Shown: piece by piece, positions 1 through 11,125 of the stretch | How the letters are laid out: every line of letters begins with the position of its first letter | Numbering within the stretch: the first letter of the stretch is position 1 | From: Pseudophaeomoniella oleicola | Lineage: Eukaryota > Ascomycota > Eurotiomycetes > Phaeomoniellales > Phaeomoniellaceae | Direction of reading: 5' to 3' | NCBI GenBank assembly: GCA_003868215.1 | Contig: QWDQ01000011.1 | Span: 1 to 64,000, forward strand | DNA length: 64,000 nt | Notes under the pieces: model-generated | Database searches by the model: none | Seen by the model: only the letters and a program-made list of their open reading frames with translations | Told to the model about the DNA's origin: nothing | Translations under genes and position numbers: made by a program

Positions 1-103
1 GGTCCCAAGCTCACATTTCATTTGCTACTGCTGCTACACAATTTTACCGAACAGTCGTTCGTACACCCGCCTCCCCCCCCAAAAACATCATACTTTATTT
101 CCT

Positions 104-1349
104 TCAGGCTGGCTGTTCGTTTTGGACCATATCCTTGTTACCCTATTTTGCACGAACGGGATGTTGTATTAGCTTGCGGGAACCGACGAGTTGAGACGCC
201 TTGAGAACGCTCCAAAGAGGGGGGTGGGGGCGAAAGGGGTTGTTTGCTTACTTTGATAGTAGGATCCAAAACCACACGGGGGTTATTACTGTTCACCCAC
301 CCCAAAAATGGCTCACTGAGTGTATAACCAGCAACATCCTGGATCGCGCGCGGTAACGTCTTGACCTTGTCGATGCCCATGTTCAAGTAGTGGTTTTCCT
401 CTTGCCTCAGCCACCCCCTGGTCATGAAGCAGCTGTACAGCAGCCGTTCTTCGTCCTGGGTCTTGTTGGCGCCGCCGCCGTGGTAGCACGAGGCGAACAT
501 CATGAAGGCGTCGCCCTTTTCGAGCTCGGCGTACGCGCAGAGGTCGTCGTCGGGTTCGCGCTCGTGTTCCCACAGGTGGCTGCCGGGGATGAAGCGCGTG
601 CAGCCGTTCTCGAACGTGGCTTTTTTGCCGGCGACGAACCAGCCGATGCCGGTGTCGCGCTGGAGGTCGTCGGGGTATTTGTCGGCTTTTTCGGCGACGA
701 CGTGGTAGCACCAGTCGTCGCGGTGGAGGGGTTGCTCGTGTGCACCGGGGCGGATGGAGAAGCAGACCGTGTTCATGATCTGGGGCTTCGAGGTTGCGTA
801 GGTCTTCTTGTGGCCACTCCAGAACCAGTTGCTCGTGGACAGGAACTTGTCACACACGGCCTGGTACAGAGGATGCATGATGACTTGCTCGGCGCATGTC
901 CGCGAATTCGGAATCAGAGAGTAGCATCGACGGGTTTCCTTTGGGAAGAACTCGCCCTCCCACGGTTCGTCTTCCTCGAGGATGGGTCGCAAGTCCTCTT
1001 TTCAAATTGCCGTTAGTGATCAACACGCAGATACAAAGAAGTGGGGGACCATTCCGACTCACTTTCAATCTGATCAAGGTGTTCATGTTGAACAGCATTC
1101 TTGATGACCACTCCACCAGTGACCTACGAGAAACAGTAGTCAGTATCCCATCATCGTGAACACACTAATCATCGATATACAAACCTTCAGTGCCTCCACG
1201 ACTTCCTCGACAGAAGCAGTGTTCGGCAACACCTGCACTTTAGGCAGTGATTCCTTGGTCTGCTTCACGATTCCATTTCCATTCGTTGCCGTTTTGCTTG
1301 GGTGGTAGCTTGTCGGATTGGTGTGTGCAAGACCAAGACCTGGCGCCAT
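104..1349 (-). CDS. Phytanoyl-CoA dioxygenase (PhyH) family oxygenase
   Basis: Predicted non-heme Fe(II)/2-oxoglutarate oxygenase of 336 residues; the substrate is unknown. Exons on the minus strand are 1349-1185, 1123-1063, 997-252 and 142-104; all joins keep frame. The last exon is only 13 codons and ends in a stop at 106-104. Seen: the PhyH iron-binding HxD at His167/Asp169 (in PLHRDDW) and the distal histidine around His248 (in SCYHGGG), plus the family segment NGCTRFIPGSH. The ATG at 1349 has A at -3. A non-ATG extension upstream was not used. It is divergent from the dimethylformamidase-like gene, with about 770 bp between the starts. By family it resembles fungal PhyH enzymes that hydroxylate small molecules; the actual reaction is not inferable from the sequence. 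Confidence 0.85.
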
Positions 1350-2120
1350 CTTCGTGAATGTCAAGAATGGTGGGAGGTCCTAATCAGTGCAGGGCTTTAT
1401 CGACAAGCAATGAAGTAATTGCGGGGATGATAATGATGATACCAATGATGCCAACGATGATGATGATGATGATGGCTGCTTACCCGCAGATGAGTGCCTA
1501 CAGGGTATGTATATATAATCGGAACTTGGTTAATCACTTCCCTCTTCACATGCGATATGCATGAGCTGTCATATCGGCAACTTGTAAACCTACACGTAAC
1601 TTGCATAATCTCGAATGACCTACTGTAAGATGATGCTTCGATATCTCAAAAGGGCAATTCTGTAGGAGTGGGGGGAGGAGTGTTCAACAAGAGTCCAAGA
1701 TCTGCAAGGCTCATGTAGTTATGCGGTAGATGAGGAATCTCAACCCGACAGGAGCTATACAAATTCCCCAATTAGGAAGCCAAGACATAAGTGGTTGATA
1801 AGTGGCCCACTTGGATCGACTACAGCAATTCTCCGTCTGCGGACCCCTTTGAGAAGTGGTTCCTAATCTTACTGCTCTGTTCTTATCTGATATACCAGAT
1901 AACGGTCTATCATGGGCGACTTATCGACAAGCATATATGGCCGAAACAGACCAATAGCGATAGGCCTGATTATAAGGTCGAAGGAGGGAGATATGCTGTA
2001 TAGCGAGCTTGCTGGATTACTGTGCATCTGTTTGAGCAGCAGTCTGATTTTGAAAGTTGTCATTCCCCTTCTTTGACTCTGTCCCTTTGCTTCGAAACTA
2101 CAGGTTACTGGATACGCACG
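1350..2120. promoter_or_regulatory. Divergent intergenic region between the PhyH and DMFase-like genes
   Basis: About 770 bp separating two outward-facing starts, so it must hold both promoters. It contains a short ATG-repeat tract (GATGAT units near 1434-1475) and AT-rich DNA. I see no clear TATA box close to either start and no gene in it. Confidence 0.5.
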
Positions 2121-4503
2121 ATGAACGTCCGTGCAGATGCAATTCCCGAGGGGCCTGATTCGGAAGAGGAAATTATTGGATATGTTGAACCATGGATCAC
2201 ATCTCCGGGTGAACAAGTCTCTGTAAAGGTATGTAGCTGGATATGGACAGATTGCCTTCCCTCTTGTGGGTCAAACCTTTTGCATCCTGACATAGACACA
2301 GATATCCAGCACAGTGCCGACGTACAGGTGGAACTTGGTACGGCTGATCCAGGGACACAAACACCCAAAAGCACCGCCAGTTCGTCAAGAAGTCATCTAT
2401 GAGCCTCCAGCAGCCGAGTCCGTCCGTCAAGGTTCTTACCAGCTTGCCCAATCAGGCTCATATGCCGTGGTGCCGGCATGGAAAGATCAAGAATCCGAGA
2501 CCGACAGTTTCGACGGGATAGGTTATAGTTTCTACGTACAGCCTTGGTTATCTGAGGCTGGCCATTTACAGACCTTGGTGTCGACTTTGGATGTCAATGG
2601 TGCGAGTGGTTTGGCTGTTTACCTTGGTGACGATTTGGAACTTTGTGCTGCTATCGGATCAGGGGATATCGTTGAGATTGTCCAGAGTGGTCTTCATCTC
2701 CGAAGGTGGAGATGGGCAAAAGTCAGTGTTCGGATGTGCGGGAAACAGCTATCACTGAGAGTCGAACATGTCGTGAGACTGGCCGAGAAAGCACCTCTTC
2801 CGTCTGTCTTCGAAAGATCACTAGCGACCCCTATAAAGCTTGGAGGGCAGATACCGTTGATATTTGCCGCTGGATATTTCGGTACTGACTGTAAGTACAA
2901 CCAACACCCAACGAGCATATTCAACGGTAAGATCGACTCGCCGAAGATAGAACTGTCTAAAGGCGAAAAGACCTCCTTATGGGCAGCATACGATTTCTCT
3001 TCGGACATTTCTTCAGATAAGATTATCGACATATCGCCGGCCGGAAGACATGGAACCTTGACAAATGCTCCAACTAGAGCCGTCAAAGGCCACGACTGGG
3101 ACGGATCAGAGCCAGATTGGACTAAAGCCAAGTACGGATACGGTGCCATTCATTTCCACGAAGATGACCTAGACGATGCCAATTGGGTTACAGATTTCAA
3201 GGTCACGATCCCGGAAGATGCCTCTTCAGGAGCCTACGCCATTCAAGTAAAAGGCACCGAGAGCGATGTAGAAGATGCCATAACCTTTTTCGTTCGGCCA
3301 CGACCAGATCAAAGGGCAGACCGATCAATCGCTCCAAAGGCAGCTATGATCCTTTCGACATTCACATACCTTGCATACGCCAACGAGCATATGTACGAAG
3401 AGGATCGGGCCTCCCACATGGAGCTCGCCGGAGGTGTCAAGGTATTCGAGAGCGAACACTTCAAACGCATGGTTCGTAGAACAGATCTCGGCCTTGGCAT
3501 GTACGACGTCCATCGAGACGGTTCCGGCACAGTTTTCTCAAGCTCCAAGAGACCAATCCTCAATATCCGGCCTGGATATGTCAATTGGGCATTTCATCGA
3601 CCTCGAGAGTTCAGCGCAGATCTGTTCATGATCGGATTTCTGGAAAACCTGCTGGGTCGCGGAAACTATGACATCCTGACCGATCATGACCTCCATCTTC
3701 GTGGCGTGCAAGCGATCTCACCTTACGATGTCGTGATCACGGGCTGCCATCCGGAATATCCGAGCCTGGAGTCTCTAAACGCATACTCCACATTTGTCCA
3801 GACCGGTGGCAGTATTATGTACTTAGGCGGCAATGGATTCTACTGGTGCTCTAACACTGATCCTGCGAGACCTCACCGCATGGAAGTGCGTCGGGGTGAC
3901 CAAGGCTGTCGGTCTTTCTCTCTTCCCGCTGGAGAGCGAATCCATTCCCTGACAGGAGCACAAGGAGGCCTGTGGCGCTCTCGAGGGCGCAACCCTCAAA
4001 CGCTCTTCGGGATCGGAAGCTGTGCTTGCGGCAGCGGACCCGGCGTGCCATACCGCGTAAATGAAGAAGCTGCAAAGAACCCTGAATTCTCATGGCTGTG
4101 GAAGGACATCGTTGCCCAAGACGGGACAATACCTTTGATCGGAACCGAAGGGTTCGGCGGCGGTGCATCAGGAGATGAGATCGACCGCCTAGACTTCGAG
4201 CTCGGTTCCCCTGCGAACACGGTGCTATTAGCTACTAGTACAGGCCATGACGAAAGCTTTGGTCTTTTCAACGAAGAACAAATGTTCCCTATGGTGGATA
4301 CTTTGGGACCGGTCTGCGATCGGGTTAGAAGCGATATGACATATTATGAGACCAGTGCTGGAGGCGCGGTCTTTAGTGTAGGGAGTATTAACTGGTACTG
4401 CTCCTTGGGTTGGAAGGGTTATGAGAACAATGTCGCGACCGTGACAAGGAATGTGGTGGAAGAACTTTTGAGGAAAGGAAAGGAGAAGAAAGGAAATGAA
4501 TGA
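2121..4503 (+). CDS. N,N-dimethylformamidase large-subunit-like protein
   Basis: Resembles the large (beta) subunit of N,N-dimethylformamidase, the amidohydrolase that splits dimethylformamide into dimethylamine and formate. Exons 2121-2228 and 2302-4503 give 769 residues. The join reads VSVK/ISSTVPTYRWNLVRL, which restores the N-terminal beta segment typical of the family. Seen: an N-terminal domain, a LamG/concanavalin-like middle (about residues 90-250), and a C-terminal catalytic-type region containing GGSIMYLGGNGFYW (Tyr550) and GGLWRSRG. Length fits the bacterial large subunit (about 760). No small alpha subunit gene is visible nearby. Homologues annotated this way exist in fungi, but their substrate is unproven, so the activity is inferred from family only. 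It starts divergently from the PhyH oxygenase, which hints at shared regulation. Confidence 0.8.
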
Positions 4504-4812
4504 CTGGTTTATTGCTGAACATGCTATAACGAAATATACAATTGGAAGTGATATATATAACTTCATGCCTTCTCTCATCTACAAATAATAAGAACCAACG
4601 ATGACGAAGAGATGTCCTTGCGACGGTGAGCTCAACCCACCGGAAGGCGGTGACAGGGATCATGGTGGCAGAATTTATGGTCCCTGGCAGATGTGGGGAA
4701 GCCTTTTCTTTTTGAATGACAATTGACTCAGAGTCTCGACGGTCGCTGTCAACTTTGTGCCGATTAGAATAAGTGTCGCGTATTTAGAGGTGTTACCCTC
4801 GACCGACTAAAG
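4504..4812. promoter_or_regulatory. Intergenic: 3' end of DMFase-like gene and promoter of argininosuccinate lyase
   Basis: About 309 bp between two plus-strand genes. It contains an AT-rich run (CGAAATATACAATTG near 4530) likely used for 3' end formation. A TGACTCA near 4724-4730 matches the binding core of the general amino-acid control activator (Gcn4/CpcA type), about 85 bp before the ATG. That is consistent with an arginine biosynthesis gene. Confidence 0.5.
4724..4730. promoter_or_regulatory. Candidate Gcn4/CpcA site (TGACTCA)
   Basis: The 7-mer TGACTCA, the consensus core bound by the Gcn4/CpcA bZIP activator, lies about 85 bp upstream of the argininosuccinate lyase start. Cross-pathway control of arginine genes through such sites is established in yeast and filamentous fungi. 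Function here is inferred. Confidence 0.5.
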
Positions 4813-6427
4813 ATGTCTCAACCCGTTCGGCTGTGGGGTGGGAGGTTCACAGGAGAAATCGACCCTCTGATGAACCAATACAACGAGAGCTTGTCCGTCG
4901 ATCGTGTTTTCTATGCCCAGGACATCAGAGGCTCAATAGCCTACGCCAGGGCAAATGTCAAGACCGGCATTCTCACACAGGAGGAGTTCGAGAAGCTTGA
5001 GGAGGGACTCCAAAAAGTCCTCAAGGAGTGGGAGGAGGGCAAGTTTGTGCCAGTGCCTGGAGATGAAGGTAAGCGAGTTCCGGTACACGCGCCATTTGTA
5101 CTTCCACTCTGCTGGTCTTTATCTAAATACCAATTGGATGGTGTCTCGATATGGAACCTGTAGGGCGAAGGGACCAAGTGAGCTGTAGTGTCACCAGATT
5201 CCCTTTCTGGCGCTCAACTGCTAAAGGCGCCTTTATACATTCACACTGCGAACGAACGTCGCCTCGGCGAACTTATCGGAACAAATATAGCCGGAAAGCT
5301 ACATACGGGCCGCAGCCGCAACGACCAAGTAGCGACCGACATGCGCATGTGGCTTCGTGATGAGCTGAATCTGATTGAGGAGTACCTTGTCGATCTCCTC
5401 AAGGTCATCGCCCAGCGCGCTGAACAAGATATCGACTACATAATGCCAAGCTATACGCATCTGCAAAGGGCACAACCTGTCCGATGGAGTCATTGGCTTC
5501 TCAGTTATGCGACAGCGTTCCAATCCGATCTCGAGCGCCTGCGATTTACGAAGAAGAACATCAACAAATTGCCGCTTGGCTGTGGAGCTGTTGCTGGTAA
5601 TGCCTTTGGTATTGACAGGATACAGATGGCGAAAGAACTAGGCTTCGAGGGTCTCATAATGAACAGTATGTCCGCAGTCGGCGACCGAGACTTTGTCGTC
5701 GAGGTTCTACAATGTGCCTCCAGTACTGGTAGTCATCTATCACGCTGGTCGGAGGATCTTATCCTCTACAGCTCCGCGGAATTCGGTTACGTTAAGCTGG
5801 CAGACGCATATACCACCGGTAGCTCCTTGATGCCGCAGAAGAAGAACAGCGACTCCCTTGAGCTCCTGCGCGGTAAATCTGGAAGAATGTTTGGTGCGAT
5901 GACCGGCCTCATGATGAGCATCAAGGGTATTCCATCGACATATAACAAGGATCTGCAGGAGAGCTTGCAGCCGATGTTGGATACCGTCAAGACCTTGAAG
6001 GACAGTCTCCAGATCGCAGCGAGAGTGCTGGCGACGATGACGGTGTATCCTGATAAGATGCGTGCCGCACTAAGCCCAGACATGCTGGCCACAGATCTTG
6101 CCGAGTATCTCGTACGAAAAGGTAAGCTGATACTAGACAGTAGGTCTTTCGTAGCCTCCCCCTTGCTAAATCGTTGCAGGTGTCCCGTTCCGTGAAACAC
6201 ACCACTTGGCGGGCAAGATGGTCGCCCTAGCCGAAGACGAGAACAAACCGATGAACAAACTCTCCGTCGAGCAGTTCCAAGGGGTCGACAACAGATTTGG
6301 AGACGACGTGCTCAGCGTGTTCGATTACGAGCGTTCCGTGGAGATGAAGGATGCTACAGGCGGGACCAGTCGCAGCGCCGTCTTGGAGCAGCTGGACGCC
6401 CTGAAAAAGACATTGGGTGGTCGATAG
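4813..6427 (+). CDS. ARG4: Argininosuccinate lyase
   Basis: Last step of arginine synthesis: argininosuccinate to arginine plus fumarate; a homotetramer of the fumarase/aspartase superfamily. Exon 1 is 4813-5068 ([12 protein letters not shown]...). The main exon runs to 6121 and the last exon is 6180-6427. Seen: [28 protein letters not shown] and the catalytic-loop signature [15 protein letters not shown]. The 5' edge of the main exon is unclear. Either it starts at 5198 (475 residues), or a 14-nt mini-exon 5164-5177 precedes an exon starting at 5227 (470 residues). Both keep frame, and both add residues before IHTANERRL compared with the usual [13 protein letters not shown]. The gene is convergent with the regulator downstream (72 bp gap). 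Confidence 0.93.
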
Positions 6428-6499
6428 AAATTTGTATTCGATTTACTTTGTTGAAACGAATGAAAATTATGAGGTTTTTTTTTTAAGCAACTGTCAGTC

Positions 6500-8820
6500 T
6501 TATTCAGCCATGATCTTTTGATCTTGGATTGCTTTCTCGAATTTTCCAGTCCAGAATTCCAATTTGCATACACAGACCGGTGCGCCATCGATCCAAATAG
6601 TCTCACCGATTTCGATCCACCGTTGAATGTTCGTGTTAGCAGCAGCAGCAGCAGCAGCATGCAGGCCTTCTGAATCGAGGCATCCGCATTTCTGGCCTGA
6701 AACAACCGCTCTTGTCACATTGATACCCATTATAAGCGCGTGCCGAATGAGTGGATTGTTGAGCGATGCGCCGCCGCCGCCGCCGCCGCCGCCGCCGGAA
6801 GTTCCATCAATCGATTCGACCATCTCGAGCATTTGTAACGCGCACACGAGAGCTTCTCTGCCGTCTTTGGAGGTCCGCCAAGTCTCCGTGCGAGGGTCCC
6901 CCACCATTTGTCTCATCGGTCCGACAGCAGCTTCGGATGCAGCATTGAGGCCGGCATGGTGGTACATTTTCAAGTAGTAGTAGAGAATCATCGCGTCTTG
7001 TACGAGGGTAGTCATGCGTTCCAGTGATGCCGCCACGGAATCATCTTTTCCACGATAAGCTAGCAACAGATATTTTGCAGCAGTGCTGCTGGTGATATCT
7101 CTCGCGTTAGCCAATGCGTTGATCTTGTCTAACTCATGTTTCCACGCATCAAGTGTTTCGATGAGCAGTGCTTTTCGAAAAGCGTTACTGAGGTATTCCT
7201 TCTTTTGGGACGGGAAAGAATGCATATGGACCCATATCGCCTGCAAGAGGCCGCATAAGCCCAGTTGCACGTCTTCCACAAGGAGTTGCGAGGATTTAAA
7301 TGAGTCCGGGTTGTTTGTCATTTCGGATATCTGGAAGCCCGATCGCTCAGGTGGCTCCTCTGACTGTCGTTTGGCGTAGATATCGAGGCCATATGCGTTC
7401 CACAACGCAAAAGTACTTGGCAGATCTACATCAGCTTCATGGCGATGAAGTATAGGTGGTTTTCCGTGGGCAAGAGCGAAATAAGTGTCAATCTGATAGG
7501 TCAAAGCAAGCAATCTTTTGAACCTTTCCCGCATACTCAACGTGTACGCAGTATACGTACCACTAAAATAAGTTTTCAAATGAATAGCCAACAATTCGGC
7601 ATTGAAGGCCCCTAGCTCTCGGAGAAGGGTTATGAATGTGCTTCGAAGAAGCATCGCTCTGGAGACGACACTCTTGTCGGTGCGGTAAAGTGAGAAGACC
7701 AAAGTTATGAAAACTGCCTGAAAAAGTTCAATTGGCCATGCCTGTTCTCCAGACATCGATTCGGAGTCAATCTATAGAAATCGATGAACTATCTCCCAGG
7801 CAAAAGTATAGAAAAGTACGTACCAGATTATCTAGCAAGCGTTGTAACAGGATTTCATGCACCCTAAGAGCGTAAAATCTTTCAGTCCATATTGCACTGC
7901 TTTGGAGCCATGCTCCTATGACACAGACCGATGCAGCAAGAGGTAAGGACAGAGTTTCTATGTCGAATGTTGGGGCGTGGAAGATAGGCCATCGGGGGTG
8001 GAAGCTTTTGAAATATATCTCAAGGTATTTAGTAACCGAATCTTGCAACTCATCCGACTCATGCATGGCCGTTTCCAACGAAGACTCTTCAGCAACAAGT
8101 AGTTCATATATAGCTTCCACTCCAGAGCCTAGGGGCTTAAACTCGCTTCTTGGGGCCGACTTCGACGGGATAATTGTGAGCTCCTTGAGGAATTCAACAT
8201 CTGGGGGAACAAGTTCCTCTTCTGTAGGCAGTTCCCCTTCAGCAAGGAAGTTCTCTGACCTCGCCCTTCTAGGTGAAATCGACTCAACATCATCATTGGC
8301 ATCGTTCTCGCCGACGGAAGCATTCACAGCTGTAGTCTCATCACTTGTTGTCGCTCGTTTTGATTGACGAAGGCCGCTTCGAAAGGTGCAGTTGATGCCC
8401 CGTCGCGCACACAGCAAGCACTGAGTGCCGCCAGAGCATTTGGTTTTGTTGGCACGGCATGCATCGCAGGAGACGACCGTCGGTGTATAGCTCGCCTCGT
8501 GTAAGACTGAGTGGCGACGAAGCACGTCACTTGGGGAAAGTATTAGCTGACCATGTCCTCTGGTAGGCCGGTAGGCGCGGTGGAGAGATCAGTGTTACTT
8601 GCGACTGAACCGCCGTTGGCATACATTGCAAATGTAGGCCAATTTGTCGTGAGTGGCTTGATGTCTGGTTAGATGTTCCTTGCGGACGAAGCTTTTACCA
8701 CAGTGGCATGCATGCCGAGCTGTCGAGTCCGAGCCTAGCGAGGATAGTCAGCGAATCAGTGCATAAATGTGGGAAGATGGTCTTCTCTTTCTAAGAATTA
8801 CCAGGTTTGCTGCTCATCAT
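6500..8820 (-). CDS. Transcription factor with C2H2 fingers and a Zn2Cys6 cluster
   Basis: Predicted nuclear DNA-binding regulator of 710 residues. Exons on the minus strand are 8820-8802, 8734-8599, 8529-7824 and 7771-6500; all junctions keep frame. Seen: a first finger of CxC type (Cys16, Cys18, His31, His35), a second classical C2H2 finger (Cys42, Cys45, His58, His62; the join produces FSRNDVLRRH), then a binuclear cluster Cys73-x2-Cys76-x6-Cys83-x5-Cys89-x2-Cys92-x6-Cys99. The rest matches the fungal-specific regulatory middle domain (PRWPIFHAPTFDIETL). Near the C-terminus there is a run of Gly residues (GGC/CCG repeat at about 6766-6796) and a run of Ala (6637-6660). Targets are unknown; it is tail-to-tail with ARG4. 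Confidence 0.87.
6766..6796. repeat. CCG/GGC triplet repeat coding for poly-glycine
   Basis: A nearly pure CCG/CGC triplet run inside the last exon of the C2H2/Zn2Cys6 regulator, read on the minus strand as about ten consecutive glycines. A shorter GCA run nearby (about 6637-6660) codes for alanines. Such triplets are prone to length change between strains. Confidence 0.85.
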
Positions 8821-9572
8821 TTGTACCATATACAATCCTACTTACCCATTCCTGGGGGAAGAGACATGGTCTCGGTTGGCTAAATCATCATTGGCGCAAT
8901 ATACTCGGTCAAATAGCAGGAATACCACAATTCATAAAAAGCCATAAATACAACTCTTAAGTCTGCTGGAGATGTAGACTGCGCGAGCCAAACCGAGTAC
9001 TATGCAGCAGTAAGTCGATATCGGGGGGAGTGGGATGTTTACGTAGTAAGAGCTTAGGTAAGTAAACCCCGGATTTGCCGATTCAGTTTGAGTAGCGTCG
9101 CCATTATAATGGGATGAGGATCGATGGCTCACTACAGTCCTTCACAACCATTCCTCACGTCGGCCTGAGTGGGATGTGATAGCTCATACGCAGAGACAGC
9201 TGAGCAATCCCTCGTGTGCTTAGATATCTGATCGAGCAATATCTGAGATATCTGATTTCGAATCTCCCACCACGATGCCGATGCCCATCGGAGCTTCTAC
9301 TATGAGTAATCGCTTCTTGTGCGAAAAGAGGGTAACCATGATATTGTACACCAGTAACGCAGATGGCTATCTGTTCACATATATAAACAGTCCTTGGTCT
9401 CTTGCTGTCTCTGTTCTCTAGTCACTTGAATCACTCATATATATATTTCCTCAATCTGTTGTATCATCACTCTGGCTAACCGCTCTGCAAACTTCTGTGA
9501 TTGTGCATAACAGGTCTACATCTGACGAGACTCAACGAACATCATCTTCAGCACTTACAACAATACCCAATC
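8821..9572. promoter_or_regulatory. Divergent promoter region of the C2H2/Zn2Cys6 regulator and the NmrA-like gene
   Basis: About 750 bp between outward-facing genes. A good TATA box (TATATAAA) lies at 9380-9387, about 190 bp before the NmrA-like ATG, followed by a pyrimidine-rich stretch suited to a transcription start. A repeated ATCTGAGATATCTGAT-type palindromic segment lies near 9226-9256. No gene seen. Confidence 0.5.
9380..9387 (+). promoter_or_regulatory. TATA box of the NmrA-like gene
   Basis: TATATAAA, matching the TATA consensus, sits in the expected orientation upstream of the oxidoreductase gene and before a CT-rich leader. TATA-containing fungal promoters tend to be inducible. 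Confidence 0.5.
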
Positions 9573-10478
9573 ATGACCATGTCAGCCATTAGAAATGTCA
9601 CGCTTGTCGGCGGATCTGGCCGCTTGGGCACCTTCGTCCTGGACAAGCTTCTCGCCTCGGATAAATTCGATATTCAAGTTCTCAAACGCGTAGGCTCATC
9701 GTCCACCTACGCTGCAGGCGCCAAAGTAGTTGAGGCCGACTTGGGGGATCCTGAGTCCTTGAAGGGTGCATTTCAAGGTCAGGACGCCGTGGTATCAGTT
9801 GTCGGCGATGCTGGTGTTCTTAGCCAGAAGCTCATGGTCGATGCCGCCATCGCTGCTGGCGTCAAACGTTTCATCCCGTCCAATTTCGGCTCCAACATGA
9901 CCAATCCCAACTCTCGCAAGCTTTCAGTGTTCGCACCGAAAGTGGCACTCGAGGATTACCTCATCGAGAAATCCAAAACCACAGAACTGACATACACGTT
10001 CGTTTACGTCGGAGGGTTTACAGACTTTGGCATCCAAAAGAAGGTCATCATGGATTTTTCCAAATACCAGCCCGTGCTCTTCAACGGCGGAGACACTCAG
10101 TTCAGCTCCACTAGCATGCCAACCGTCGGGGATGCCGTCGTGGGTGTCCTGACACATCCCATGGAGACGCGGAACCGACCAGTCTACGTATCTGAGATCT
10201 TGATCTCACAAAACCAGCTCCTCTCCCTGGCCAAAAGGATCGCCCCAAGCAAGCCGTGGGCTCCTATACCCATGGACTTGGACGCGTTGGTCGTCAGCGC
10301 AACAGAACGTTTCATCCAGGGACAGCATGATTTGAAAACCGTTGTCCTTATCTTGCTCAAGGCCACCCTGGATCCTGAATTTGGAGTGAAGTTCATTGAC
10401 AATGACAACGAACTATTAGGCATTAAAGGTAGAACGGAGGAATACTTGGCTGAGCTTCTAACTCCATTACTCACTTAG
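9573..10478 (+). CDS. NmrA-like / isoflavone-reductase-like NAD(P)-binding protein
   Basis: Predicted atypical short-chain dehydrogenase of 301 residues, single exon. Seen: an N-terminal Rossmann motif VTLVGGSGRLGTFVLDKLL (GxxGxxG type), a second strand with IQVLKRVGS, EADLGDPESLKGAFQGQDAVVSVVG, and KRFIPSNFGS typical of the isoflavone reductase/NmrA group. The ATG at 9573 was chosen because the homologous region begins there; an upstream in-frame ATG at 9501 would add 24 low-information residues. Some relatives are enzymes on aromatic substrates and others are redox-sensing NmrA repressors, so the role is open. It is divergent from the C2H2/Zn2Cys6 regulator. Confidence 0.85.
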   Translation: MTMSAIRNVTLVGGSGRLGTFVLDKLLASDKFDIQVLKRVGSSSTYAAGAKVVEADLGDPESLKGAFQGQDAVVSVVGDAGVLSQKLMVDAAIAAGVKRFIPSNFGSNMTNPNSRKLSVFAPKVALEDYLIEKSKTTELTYTFVYVGGFTDFGIQKKVIMDFSKYQPVLFNGGDTQFSSTSMPTVGDAVVGVLTHPMETRNRPVYVSEILISQNQLLSLAKRIAPSKPWAPIPMDLDALVVSATERFIQGQHDLKTVVLILLKATLDPEFGVKFIDNDNELLGIKGRTEEYLAELLTPLLT

Positions 10479-11125
10479 AGGATAGTAACCTTCATAGCTC
10501 AGTGAAAGACGATGGAACAATTTAAACTCTTGAGGCCTGCGCTGATTCATTACATTATGCCAATAAGAAACCCTTCTGTGAGGAGATATAATTGAAGGTG
10601 GTGATCCAGTGGCATAGCTGGTAGTCCTCTCTCCATAACACCATTTGCATTTGGCTTTCAATCCAACAGTTGCGGCGGCCGAATGGGAGTCCGCATTGGC
10701 GGTGGTGGTGACGGACACTACACCGGAGTTGAATATATGGCTGCAGGGGCGCATCAGAGGGTGTTGATGTGAGGAACTTTAGTAGCTGTAGCTGTAGCTG
10801 TGGCCAAAAAAGCACAGTCGATCTGAATGAATATCAGATTTGATGTACTAGTGAGGGAAGAGTTGACTCTTGGAGGAAAGGGGGGGGGGGTAGTTTCGAG
10901 GGAAACTGATTCTCGATCGTTGCGTGGTCTGCATCTGCTCGATCTGCGACTCCCAGTTGCACGGAACCGGTTTGATGTCCGTCCTCTAGAGAGAGTAGGG
11001 ATCTGGCGGGCTTCAGAGCTTCAGAGCGGAAGGCTAGCTTGGGAAGGAGATTTGAAGGAGAGGAGAGGTAAGGAAGAGAGACAAGATTGTGTCATTTGCG
11101 CATTTCTGAGAGTCAGAAAGCACAA
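10479..11125. other. Intergenic, no gene seen
   Basis: About 650 bp after the NmrA-like gene. Open frames here are short and show no family resemblance. It holds a GGTGGTGG-type tract near 10697 and a GTAGCTGTAGCTGTAGCTGT repeat near 10782-10801. Confidence 0.5.

Noticed and set aside
390-1016. 208-residue open frame on the plus strand opposite the PhyH gene
   Set aside because: It is the antisense shadow of the PhyH main exon; composition is Val/Ala/Gly-rich with no family resemblance.
1-10478. Secondary-metabolite gene cluster (PhyH oxygenase, regulator, NmrA-like reductase)
   Set aside because: No polyketide synthase, peptide synthetase, terpene cyclase or prenyltransferase is present, and an arginine synthesis gene sits in the middle.
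10467-10815. Overlapping small minus-strand frames at the 3' end of the NmrA-like gene
   Set aside because: They overlap the end of a well-supported gene and have no recognisable features.
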